This document shows positions 1-6,030 of a DNA stretch of 21,539 bases, one piece after another. A program made the position numbers and the translations under genes. This DNA comes from Candidatus Dormiibacterota bacterium (lineage in GTDB: Bacteria; Chloroflexota; Dormibacteria; Aeolococcales; Aeolococcaceae). The stretch is from contig PLAX01000012.1 of NCBI GenBank assembly GCA_003135255.1, positions 7,419 to 28,957 on the forward strand, given 5' to 3'. Within the stretch, counting starts at the first letter, position 1. Every line of letters begins with the position of its first letter. A model generated the notes under the pieces. It saw only the letters and a list, made by a program, of their open reading frames with translations, was not told the DNA's origin and made no database searches.

Positions 1-41
1 AGGAGATCGGGCAGAGATGCCGTGTCGGCGATTGCGTCCAC
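1..41 (-). CDS. Possible 5' end of a gene running off the left edge
   Basis: A GTG at 41-39 on the minus strand opens a frame that stays open to the window edge (about 13 codons, starting V-D-A-I-A-D). There is no ribosome binding site, but a TAGACT hexamer at 54-49 lies where a -10 box for a leaderless transcript would be. The product cannot be recognised from so few residues. It would share the orientation of the deaminase and flavodoxin genes to its right. This call is weak and rests only on the open frame and the -10-like box. Confidence 0.2.
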   Translation of the reverse strand, partial: MDAIADTASLPDL

Positions 42-133
42 GGCGGCCAGTCTATCGACGGAGCGAGCGTGTCATTCGCGTCGTCGCCGGTATGCGTCGT
101 GGCGTGATCGGGTCGTGACCTCTGTGACCGTTC

Positions 134-175
134 GGCCAGTGGGGGCCGGGCGCGGGCCAGTGGGGGCCGGGCGCC
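134..175. repeat. Two tandem copies of a 21-bp GC-rich unit
   Basis: Two adjacent 21-bp units (134-154 and 155-175) differ only in the last base; both begin GGCCAGTGGGGG. They lie downstream of the deaminase stop, in a stretch (42-219) where I see no convincing gene. They may simply be a replication-slippage duplication in non-coding DNA. Confidence 0.8.
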
Positions 176-193
176 CGGGGAAGAGCCTCCCCG
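176..193 (-). terminator. Terminator-like hairpin after the deaminase gene
   Basis: CGGGGA (176-181) and TCCCCG (188-193) form a 6-bp stem with a 6-nt loop, 26 bp past the deaminase stop in the direction of its transcription. There is no U tract, so it may only stabilise the 3' end or stop transcription weakly. Confidence 0.3.
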
Positions 194-219
194 CGGAGAG
201 GCCAGGTTGCGGGTGCGGG

Positions 220-1230
220 CTAGCGATCCGCCGGCGAGTACTCCCCCAGCTCCGTCAGGTACCGGGCCCGCTCCGCGTCGCTGAGAAACGCGGCCCGGAA
301 CGAGTTCCCCGCCAGCTGGACGAGTTGGGCGTCGTCGATGCCGAGATAGCGCTGGATGAGCCGGTAGTTGTCGTCGATGTAGCCGCCGAAGTAGGCGGGG
401 TCGTCGGAGTTGACGGTGACCAGAAGGCCGGCATTGATCATCGCGGGGAGGGGATGATCCTCCATGCGACCGATCGCCCCCAGGCGCACGTTGGAGAGCG
501 GGCAGACGGTCAGTGGGACCTGCTCGTCGCGGAGGCGTGCCACCAGCGCCGGGTCCTCCAGGCAGCGGTTCCCGTGATCGATGCGGACGACCCGCAGCAG
601 GTCGAGCGCCTCCCAGATGTAGCCGGGGGGCCCCTCCTCACCGGCGTGGGCGACGCAGCGGAAGCCCTCGCGCCGGGCGCGATCAAAGAGCTCGACGAAC
701 TGCGACGGAGGATGGCCCACCTCGGCGGAGTCGAGCCCCACCGCGACGATGCGATCCCGGTACGGCAGGGCGGACTCCAGAGCCTCCATCGCCGATGCCA
801 GGCTGCGATCCCGCAGGAAGCACATGATGAGCCGGCTCGTGATGCCGTATCGCTCCTCGCTGCGGGCGAGCACCGACCAGAGACCGTCGACGACGGTCGC
901 CATCGGCACCCCGCGCGCGATGTGCGCCTGCGGATCGAAGAAGATCTCGGCGTGGCGGACGCCGTCCGCCCGGGCGTGGCCCAGGTAGCCGCTCGCCAGA
1001 TCCGCGAAGTCCTCCTCGGTGCGGAGAACGGCCATGGTCTCGAAGTACACGTCGAGGAAGGACTGGAGGTTATGGAATCGGTATCGCGCCCGCAGCTCCG
1101 CCGCATCCGCGTAGGGGAGGGGCAGCCGGTTGCGCTCGGCCACCTCCAGGGCGAGCTCCGGTTCGAGCGTGCCCTCGATGTGGAGGTGCAGCTCCGCCTT
1201 GGGGATCGGAACGGAGGGGCGCTCAGCGAT
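220..1230 (-). CDS. Adenine/adenosine deaminase family aminohydrolase; no canonical start codon
   Basis: Zinc aminohydrolase that deaminates adenine (to hypoxanthine) or adenosine in purine salvage. From an ATC at 1230 it would be 336 aa. The metal ligands HLH (H15, H17) are in PKAELHLHIEG; HAGEE (H195, catalytic E198), RIDHG (H219) and NSDDP (D276, D277) follow. GLDSAEVGHPPSQF and AYFGGYIDDNY match the adenine deaminase subfamily better than classical adenosine deaminases. The first ATG/GTG/TTG in frame is the GTG at 1143, which would delete the HLH motif and the first strand of the barrel. Upstream, the frame is open through the flavodoxin stop (1223-1225) without a canonical start. The start given (ATC 1230) is a guess; ATC 1206 is the other candidate, or the start codon is mutated or mis-sequenced. 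It lies directly downstream of the flavodoxin gene, probably cotranscribed. Confidence 0.85.
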   Translation of the reverse strand: MAERPSVPIPKAELHLHIEGTLEPELALEVAERNRLPLPYADAAELRARYRFHNLQSFLDVYFETMAVLRTEEDFADLASGYLGHARADGVRHAEIFFDPQAHIARGVPMATVVDGLWSVLARSEERYGITSRLIMCFLRDRSLASAMEALESALPYRDRIVAVGLDSAEVGHPPSQFVELFDRARREGFRCVAHAGEEGPPGYIWEALDLLRVVRIDHGNRCLEDPALVARLRDEQVPLTVCPLSNVRLGAIGRMEDHPLPAMINAGLLVTVNSDDPAYFGGYIDDNYRLIQRYLGIDDAQLVQLAGNSFRAAFLSDAERARYLTELGEYSPADR

Positions 1231-1783
1231 CCGGGGACAATACCGCTTCCGCTGGGGCCGCGTCCCCGAGCGCCCGGGCGATGCCGTCCGCCCAGGCGTC
1301 GATCGCCTCCCAGTCGCGGAAGTCGCCCTCGATCAGCAGCTTCCGCCCGGCCGGCACCGCCCCGACGACCCGGTGAGCGCCGCGCAGCTTGCTGCGATCG
1401 AGAGCACCGAAGAACACCCTCTGATCCCGGGGGCCGAGGGCCGTGGCCAGCTCGCCGAACTCCTTGGGGGCGGCCGCCGCGAGCACGTCCCTTCCCTGGG
1501 AGTCGGTGGTCGCGGTGCCGAGTGGCCCGCTGCTGAAGAGCCACAACGGCTTGGTGGAGAGGACAGCTCGGTGGGCCCGCGTGAAGTCCTTTGCCTCCTT
1601 CAACCACGAGCCCATGTAGGCGGCGCTCCCGATCACGAAGGCGTCATACCCGGCGAGGTCGCCGGCGTCCTTCACGGACCGCACCTCGACCTGCTGACCG
1701 GCGCCGGTCAACCTGGCGCCGATCCGCTCGGCGATCCCCTGCGAGGCCCCATATCGGCTGGCATAGGCAACGAGTGTTGGCAT
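1223..1783 (-). CDS. HemG-like flavodoxin domain protein
   Basis: A 186-aa single-domain flavodoxin of the menaquinone-dependent protoporphyrinogen oxidase-like type (Flavodoxin_5). The FMN phosphate loop is near residues 8-14 (A-S-R-Y-G-A-S). IGSAAYMGSW (51-60) and FSSGPLGTA (83-91) would form the isoalloxazine-binding loops. The ATG at 1783 has GGAGGA about 8 nt upstream, so it is preferred over longer in-frame starts that run into the divergent promoter region. The deaminase frame overlaps or abuts its stop codon. The role is inferred to be a redox enzyme, perhaps in haem synthesis or stress. True HemG function is not shown, because many such flavodoxins lack an assigned substrate. Confidence 0.85.
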   Translation of the reverse strand: MPTLVAYASRYGASQGIAERIGARLTGAGQQVEVRSVKDAGDLAGYDAFVIGSAAYMGSWLKEAKDFTRAHRAVLSTKPLWLFSSGPLGTATTDSQGRDVLAAAAPKEFGELATALGPRDQRVFFGALDRSKLRGAHRVVGAVPAGRKLLIEGDFRDWEAIDAWADGIARALGDAAPAEAVLSPDR

Positions 1784-1920
1784 CGTCTCTTCCTCCCCGT
1801 CGATCATGCTCTGCCGCCGACGGTCATGACAGGGTCCTCCGAACCGTCTGGGCGCGTGGCCTTCGACACGGATCCGTGGCGCGGCGGTCGCGCAGCCGGC
1901 GGGCAGCGACCATGCCGAGA

Positions 1921-1949
1921 TTGTCAATCCGGGAGAGCGCGATTATCAA
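1921..1949 (+). promoter_or_regulatory. Sigma70-like promoter of the ABC transporter operon
   Basis: TTGTCA (1921-1926), a 17-bp spacer and TATCAA (1944-1949) form a good housekeeping-type promoter in a locally AT-richer stretch. Transcription would start near 1956, giving a leader of about 125 nt before the binding-protein ATG at 2080. A second, weaker candidate is TTGCGA (2008-2013), an 18-bp spacer and CATGAT (2032-2037). Confidence 0.55.
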
Positions 1950-1968
1950 TTCGCTAACGCCTGGCGAA
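1950..1968 (+). promoter_or_regulatory. Imperfect palindrome over the predicted transcription start
   Basis: TTCGCTA (1950-1956) and TGGCGAA (1962-1968) flank ACGCC; 6 of 7 positions are complementary and the seventh is a G-U wobble in RNA. It directly abuts the -10 box, the usual place for a repressor operator. It could instead be an RNA hairpin at the 5' end of the leader. Confidence 0.35.
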
Positions 1969-2079
1969 GATGTGGATGCGCCCCATTCACGCGGTGCTTT
2001 TGTACGGTTGCGAACCAGAAATGGCTCCCTGCATGATCGCGACCGTAGGTCCAACGTCAGTCGGAAGGGGAAGCAGGCT

Positions 2080-3183
2080 ATGAGGAATAACGCAGCCAGG
2101 GCCACGCGCCTCGGTCTCGCGTTGACTGTGGTGGCGACGGTGGCCGCGTGCGGGGCATCCAGCGACCCCTCGTGGTCGACCGCGACGTCCGCAGCATCCA
2201 ACGGCGGCATGAGCGCGTTGGTCACCGCAGCGAAGGCCGAGGGTCAGTTGAACGTCATCGCCCTGCCCCTCAACTGGGCAAACTACGGCACCATCATCAA
2301 GGACTTCTCGGCCAAGTACGGCATCAAGGTCAACCAGGCCAACCCCCAGGGGAGCAGCCAGGACGAGGTCAACGCCGTCAAGTCCGAGGCCGGCACCAGC
2401 AACGCGCCGGACGTCCTTGACATCGGCATGGCGGTGGCCTGGGCCAACACCAGCCTCTTCGAACCGTACGAGGTCTCCGAGTGGTCGGAGATCCCAGCCG
2501 ATCAGAAGGATGCCAGCGGCCTCTGGTATCAGGACTACGGCGGCTACATGTCGATCGGCTACGACTCGAGCAAGTACACCGTCACCTCGGTGTCGGACCT
2601 GCTAACTCCCGCCTTCAAGAGCGCGGTCGCACTCGATGGTGACCCGACCGAGGCCAACGCAGCGCTCAACGGGGTCATGATGACGTCGCTCGCCAGCGGT
2701 GGGTCGCTCACCAACATCGGCCCGGGTGTCAGCTTCTTCAAGCAGCTGAACGCGGCCGGCAACTTCGTGCCGGTCACGGCCACCGCGGCCACCATCGACA
2801 ACGGGACGACTCCCGTGGTCTTCAACTGGGACTACCTCAACTCGGCGAGCGTGGTGAGCCTTCCCAGCTGGAAGGTCTTCGTGCCGTCCGACGCCGTCCT
2901 GGGTGGGTATTACGCCCAGGCGATCACCAAGACCGCACCCCATCCCGCCGCCGCCCGGCTGTGGGAGGAGTACCTCTACTCCGCCACCGGCCAGAACCTC
3001 TGGCTGCAGGGGGGCGCGCGCCCGGTGGAGATGTCCGCGATGCAGGCCAACCGGACCATCAACCAGACCAGCGCCGCAGCGCTGCCGTCCGTGAGCGGGA
3101 CGCCGGTGACCCTGGATCAGAGCCAGGCTTCTGCCGCCGCCGGTTACCTCGCCAGCAACTGGTCTGCGGCTGTCGGCAGTTGA
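2080..3183 (+). CDS. Extracellular solute-binding lipoprotein of an ABC importer (family 1, PotD/AfuA-like)
   Basis: 367 aa. The N-terminus is a lipoprotein signal: basic MRNNAARATR, a hydrophobic stretch and a V-A-A-C lipobox with Cys24 as the lipidated residue, then a Ser/Thr/Ala-rich linker. The mature part (GQLNVIALPLNWANYGTII..., PDVLDIGMAVAWAN, AAARLWEEYLYS) has the layout of family 1 periplasmic binding proteins that serve polyamine, ferric-ion and phosphonate-type importers. The ATG at 2080 has a purine-rich GGAAGGGGAAG upstream; a longer frame exists upstream but runs through the promoter. It is the first gene of a five-gene run with two permeases, an ATPase and a phosphoesterase. 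The substrate is unknown; the phosphoesterase suggests a phosphate ester or phosphonate (inference). Confidence 0.9.
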   Translation: MRNNAARATRLGLALTVVATVAACGASSDPSWSTATSAASNGGMSALVTAAKAEGQLNVIALPLNWANYGTIIKDFSAKYGIKVNQANPQGSSQDEVNAVKSEAGTSNAPDVLDIGMAVAWANTSLFEPYEVSEWSEIPADQKDASGLWYQDYGGYMSIGYDSSKYTVTSVSDLLTPAFKSAVALDGDPTEANAALNGVMMTSLASGGSLTNIGPGVSFFKQLNAAGNFVPVTATAATIDNGTTPVVFNWDYLNSASVVSLPSWKVFVPSDAVLGGYYAQAITKTAPHPAAARLWEEYLYSATGQNLWLQGGARPVEMSAMQANRTINQTSAAALPSVSGTPVTLDQSQASAAAGYLASNWSAAVGS

Positions 3184-3200
3184 CCGCAGTCGCCAGCACT

Positions 3201-3239
3201 GAAGGAACGTATGTGAGGCGCCCCCTGGGGGGGCGCCTC
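3201..3239 (+). promoter_or_regulatory. Start-stop AUGUGA and 11-bp hairpin at the first permease start
   Basis: After the ribosome binding site GAAGGA (3201-3206) comes ATGTGA (3211-3216), a minimal start-stop ORF overlapping the permease GTG (3213-3215). A perfect inverted repeat follows: GAGGCGCCCCC (3215-3225), loop TGG, GGGGGCGCCTC (3229-3239). The stem begins on the last base of the GTG codon and covers codons 2-9. It probably lowers permease translation and shields the binding-protein mRNA 3' end. Confidence 0.6.
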
Positions 3240-4082
3240 CGCATATCCACGACCTGGCTGGGCGCGGCACCGTTCCTCGTGTACAGCGGGGTCTTCCTGG
3301 TCCTGCCCGCGGCGCTGGTGGTGGTGGGAGCCTTCAGCGGCCCTCACGGACCGACCCTGGCCAACCTGGCGCAGCTGAACCAGCCGTACGTGGTGAGCGC
3401 GTTCGTCAACAGCCTGGTCCTGTCGGCCGTGAGCGCGAGCATCGGGGCGGTGGTCGGAGCGGTCCTGGCCTACGCGGTCGCCACCGGCTCACCCGACGGG
3501 ATCCTGCGCCGCCTGGTCACCGCTCTCTGCGGGGTGCTCTCCCAGTTCGGCGGCGTCACTCTGGCATTCGCCTTCATCGCCACCATCGGCACCGAGGGCT
3601 TCATCGTCATCTGGCTCCAGCAGCACGGCATCACCTTCTACCCGAACGGCGTCTGGCTCTTCTCCCTCACCGGGCTGACCCTGATCTACACCTACTTCGA
3701 GATCCCTCTGATGGTGATCGTCTTCATGCCCGCGCTCGACGGCGTCCGCCCCCAATGGCGAGAGGCGACCGAGACCCTCGGCGGCGCCACCTGGCACTAC
3801 TGGCGGCACGTGGCCGGACCGCTGCTGCTGCCTGCGTTCCTGGGAGCCTGGCTGCTTCTCTTCGCCAATGCCTTTTCAGCGTATGCGACCGCGGCCGCGC
3901 TGCTGGACATCGGCGGGGTCATCGTGCCGCTGCAGATCAGCCGGGCACTGAGCAGCGAGGTCGGTCTCAACCAGGCCAACTTCGCCGCCGCGCTCGCCCT
4001 CGGCATGGTGGTGGTCGTCGCCGTCATCATCGTGCTCTACTCATGGCTGCAGCGCCGCTCGGCGCGCTGGCTCCCGCGATGA
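3213..4082 (+). CDS. ABC transporter permease, binding-protein-dependent type (first permease)
   Basis: 289 aa from GTG 3213, which has GAAGGA 6 nt upstream. The first membrane segment is WLGAAPFLVYSGVFLVLPAALVVVGAF (about 15-41), followed by about five more hydrophobic stretches. The EAA loop that docks on the ATPase is at about 183-203 (EATETLGGATWHYWRHVAGPL). It belongs to the PotB/CysT-like inner-membrane subunits. It starts 29 nt after the binding-protein stop. The open frame extends upstream inside the binding-protein gene, but that part is a shadow. The start codon is embedded in a strong hairpin, so this gene is probably translated less than its upstream neighbour. Confidence 0.9.
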   Translation: MRRPLGGRLRISTTWLGAAPFLVYSGVFLVLPAALVVVGAFSGPHGPTLANLAQLNQPYVVSAFVNSLVLSAVSASIGAVVGAVLAYAVATGSPDGILRRLVTALCGVLSQFGGVTLAFAFIATIGTEGFIVIWLQQHGITFYPNGVWLFSLTGLTLIYTYFEIPLMVIVFMPALDGVRPQWREATETLGGATWHYWRHVAGPLLLPAFLGAWLLLFANAFSAYATAAALLDIGGVIVPLQISRALSSEVGLNQANFAAALALGMVVVVAVIIVLYSWLQRRSARWLPR

Positions 4083-4104
4083 CGGCCGTGCGGGGTCGCC
4101 TGAC

Positions 4105-4908
4105 ATGAACCGCCGGCGGCGCCGCCGCCTGGCAGCGTTCAAGACCGTCGTCTACGTCGTGCTCGGCCTGTTCTTCCTGCTGCCCATCGCGGCCATGGTG
4201 GAGTTCGCCACCCGCGGGGTCGGGCTCAGCAGCCCGCGCACCCTGAGCGCTTTCACCAGCATCGGCTCCGATCCGGAGCTGGTCGACGCCATCACGGCAT
4301 CGCTCGAGCTGGCCGTGATCACCTCGGTGGGGATGCTGGCCCTGCTCCTCCCCACCATGATCTGGATCCGCCTGCGCGTGCCGCGGATGGTGCGCCCCGT
4401 CGAGCTGGTCTGCCTCACCCCGCTCACCATCCCGGCGATCGTGCTGGTGGTCGGTTTCGCGCCGATCTACCAGTGGATTGAGATCAACGTCAGCGATTCG
4501 ATCCTCACCCTGGCGTTCGCCTATCTGATCCTCGTGCTCCCGTACTGCTACCGCGCCCTCGACGCGGGTCTCTCCGCCGTCGACATCCGCACCCTCTCGG
4601 AGGCGGCCCGCAACCTGGGCGCGAGCTGGGGCACGGTGATGTGGCGGATCATCGTGCCCAACATGTCGAGCGCGGTCTCCAACGCCTGCCTGCTCTGCGT
4701 GGCGGTCGTGCTCGGGGAGTTCACGGTCGCCAACCTGCTCAACTTCGAAAACCTGCAGGTGGCCATCTCCATCCTGGGCACCGGCAACGCGAGCGTGTCG
4801 ATCGCCCTGGCGGTCGTGTCGCTGGTCTTCGTGTTCTTCTTCCTGCTCGTGCTGTCGTTCTTCGGCCGGGCTCTATCACGCCGCCGAGGCGGCGCGGCGA
4901 GGGCCTGA
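4105..4908 (+). CDS. ABC transporter permease, binding-protein-dependent type (second permease)
   Basis: 267 aa, PotC/CysW-like. A very basic N-terminus (MNRRRRRRL) precedes the first membrane segment (about 12-31), which fits positive-inside topology. The EAA loop SEAARNLGASWGTVMWRIIVP is at about 165-185, with further hydrophobic segments to near residue 258 and a basic tail. It starts 22 nt after the first permease, with no strong ribosome binding site (GGGG at 4092-4095), suggesting translational coupling. The two permeases would form a heterodimeric channel with the ATPase encoded next. Confidence 0.9.
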   Translation: MNRRRRRRLAAFKTVVYVVLGLFFLLPIAAMVEFATRGVGLSSPRTLSAFTSIGSDPELVDAITASLELAVITSVGMLALLLPTMIWIRLRVPRMVRPVELVCLTPLTIPAIVLVVGFAPIYQWIEINVSDSILTLAFAYLILVLPYCYRALDAGLSAVDIRTLSEAARNLGASWGTVMWRIIVPNMSSAVSNACLLCVAVVLGEFTVANLLNFENLQVAISILGTGNASVSIALAVVSLVFVFFFLLVLSFFGRALSRRRGGAARA

Positions 4909-4909
4909 G

Positions 4910-6025
4910 ATGGGTGCGCTCGACACCCGTCCGATAGGTGCATCGTGGGGCGGCTCGCGGTCAGCCGCCGAGGTACGGCTCGAGGACCTGCGCCGTATCT
5001 ATGGATCGACCACCGCGCTCGACGGTCTCAACATCACGATCCAAGCAGGGGAGCTCGTCGCCCTGCTGGGGCCCTCGGGATGCGGCAAGACCACCGCCCT
5101 CCGGCTGGTCGCCGGTCTGGAGGATGCCGACGGTGGGCAGGTCGTCATCGATGGCAGGGACGTGACCCACCTACCGGCCAGCCGGCGCGACACCGGCATG
5201 GTGTTCCAGGCGTACTCGCTCTTTCCCCACATGACGGCCCGGGAGAACGTCGCCTTCGGGCTGCGCATGCGCAAGGTCGGGGTCGCCGAACGCCGCCAGC
5301 GGGCCGGGGATATGCTCGAGCTGGTCGGGCTGAGCACCCAGGCGGATCGCTACGCGCACCAGCTCTCGGGTGGCCAGCAGCAGCGGGTGGCGCTGGCGCG
5401 GGCGCTCGCCATCCGGCCGTCCGTCCTGCTCCTCGACGAACCGCTCTCGGCCCTCGACGCCCGGGTTCGCAGCCAGCTCCGGGACGAGATCCGCCGCGTC
5501 CAGCGCGAGGTCGGCATCACCACCCTCTTCGTCACCCACGACCAGGAGGAGGCGCTCGCCATCGCCGACCGGGTCGGGGTCATGCGCGCCGGACGGCTGG
5601 AGCAGATGGGACCGCCCACCACCATCTACTCCCAGCCGGCGACACCCTTCGTGGCCGAGTTCGTCGGCCTCACCAACCGCCTGGCCGGGGTGGTGACCGG
5701 AGGTGCCGTCGACGTCCGCGGCATCCGGCTGCCCCTCATCGCCAGCGACACGCCGGACGGACCCGCGGTGGCCCTGGTGCGGCCGGAAGCGGTGTCACTG
5801 GCGCCGGCTCTCGACGGCTCCAACGGGCCGCTCTCGGGGACGGTCATCGCCGTCTCCTTCCTCGGCGCGGTGAGCCGGCTGACCGTCGACCTGGGCGACA
5901 CCACGCTGCTAGTCCAGGTCCCGACGGCCGACGCCATCGCTCACCCGGGCGGATCGCGGGTTCGCATCGCGCTGCGCCAGGACCCGGTGCTGATCACCCG
6001 CGACAACGGTCAGGGGAAGCCGTAG
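4910..6025 (+). CDS. ABC transporter ATP-binding protein, PotA/FbpC-like with C-terminal TOBE domain
   Basis: 371 aa. Walker A GPSGCGKT is at 54-61, the Q-loop Gln at 100, signature LSGGQ at 152-156, Walker B SVLLLDEP at 171-178, D-loop SALD at 180-183 and the switch His at 210. All are intact. The C-terminal third (about 260-365) is a TOBE-type beta domain, typical of polyamine, iron, maltose and phosphonate importers, which can sense substrate or regulators. The ATG is 1 nt after the stop of the second permease, with GAGGG just upstream. The first 20 residues are an extra Ser/Gly-rich lead before the fold. Confidence 0.95.
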   Translation: MGALDTRPIGASWGGSRSAAEVRLEDLRRIYGSTTALDGLNITIQAGELVALLGPSGCGKTTALRLVAGLEDADGGQVVIDGRDVTHLPASRRDTGMVFQAYSLFPHMTARENVAFGLRMRKVGVAERRQRAGDMLELVGLSTQADRYAHQLSGGQQQRVALARALAIRPSVLLLDEPLSALDARVRSQLRDEIRRVQREVGITTLFVTHDQEEALAIADRVGVMRAGRLEQMGPPTTIYSQPATPFVAEFVGLTNRLAGVVTGGAVDVRGIRLPLIASDTPDGPAVALVRPEAVSLAPALDGSNGPLSGTVIAVSFLGAVSRLTVDLGDTTLLVQVPTADAIAHPGGSRVRIALRQDPVLITRDNGQGKP

Positions 6026-6030
6026 GTCCG

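Noticed and set aside
22..1536. 504-aa plus-strand open frame opposite the deaminase and flavodoxin
   Set aside because: It is the GC-rich antisense shadow of two recognisable genes; its translation is Arg/Pro-rich and shows no domain.
510..1607. 365-aa minus-strand open frame
   Set aside because: It is an alternative frame over the deaminase and flavodoxin genes, with Ser/Arg-rich composition.
1956..2079. Riboswitch in the importer leader
   Set aside because: Apart from the 5' palindrome I could not match the leader to any known riboswitch core.
4945..6030. Upstream part of a 910-aa frame ending at 7677
   Set aside because: Only the part after GTG 6031 has metallophosphoesterase motifs; the first 362 codons overlap the intact ABC ATPase in another frame, so this is not a fusion protein.
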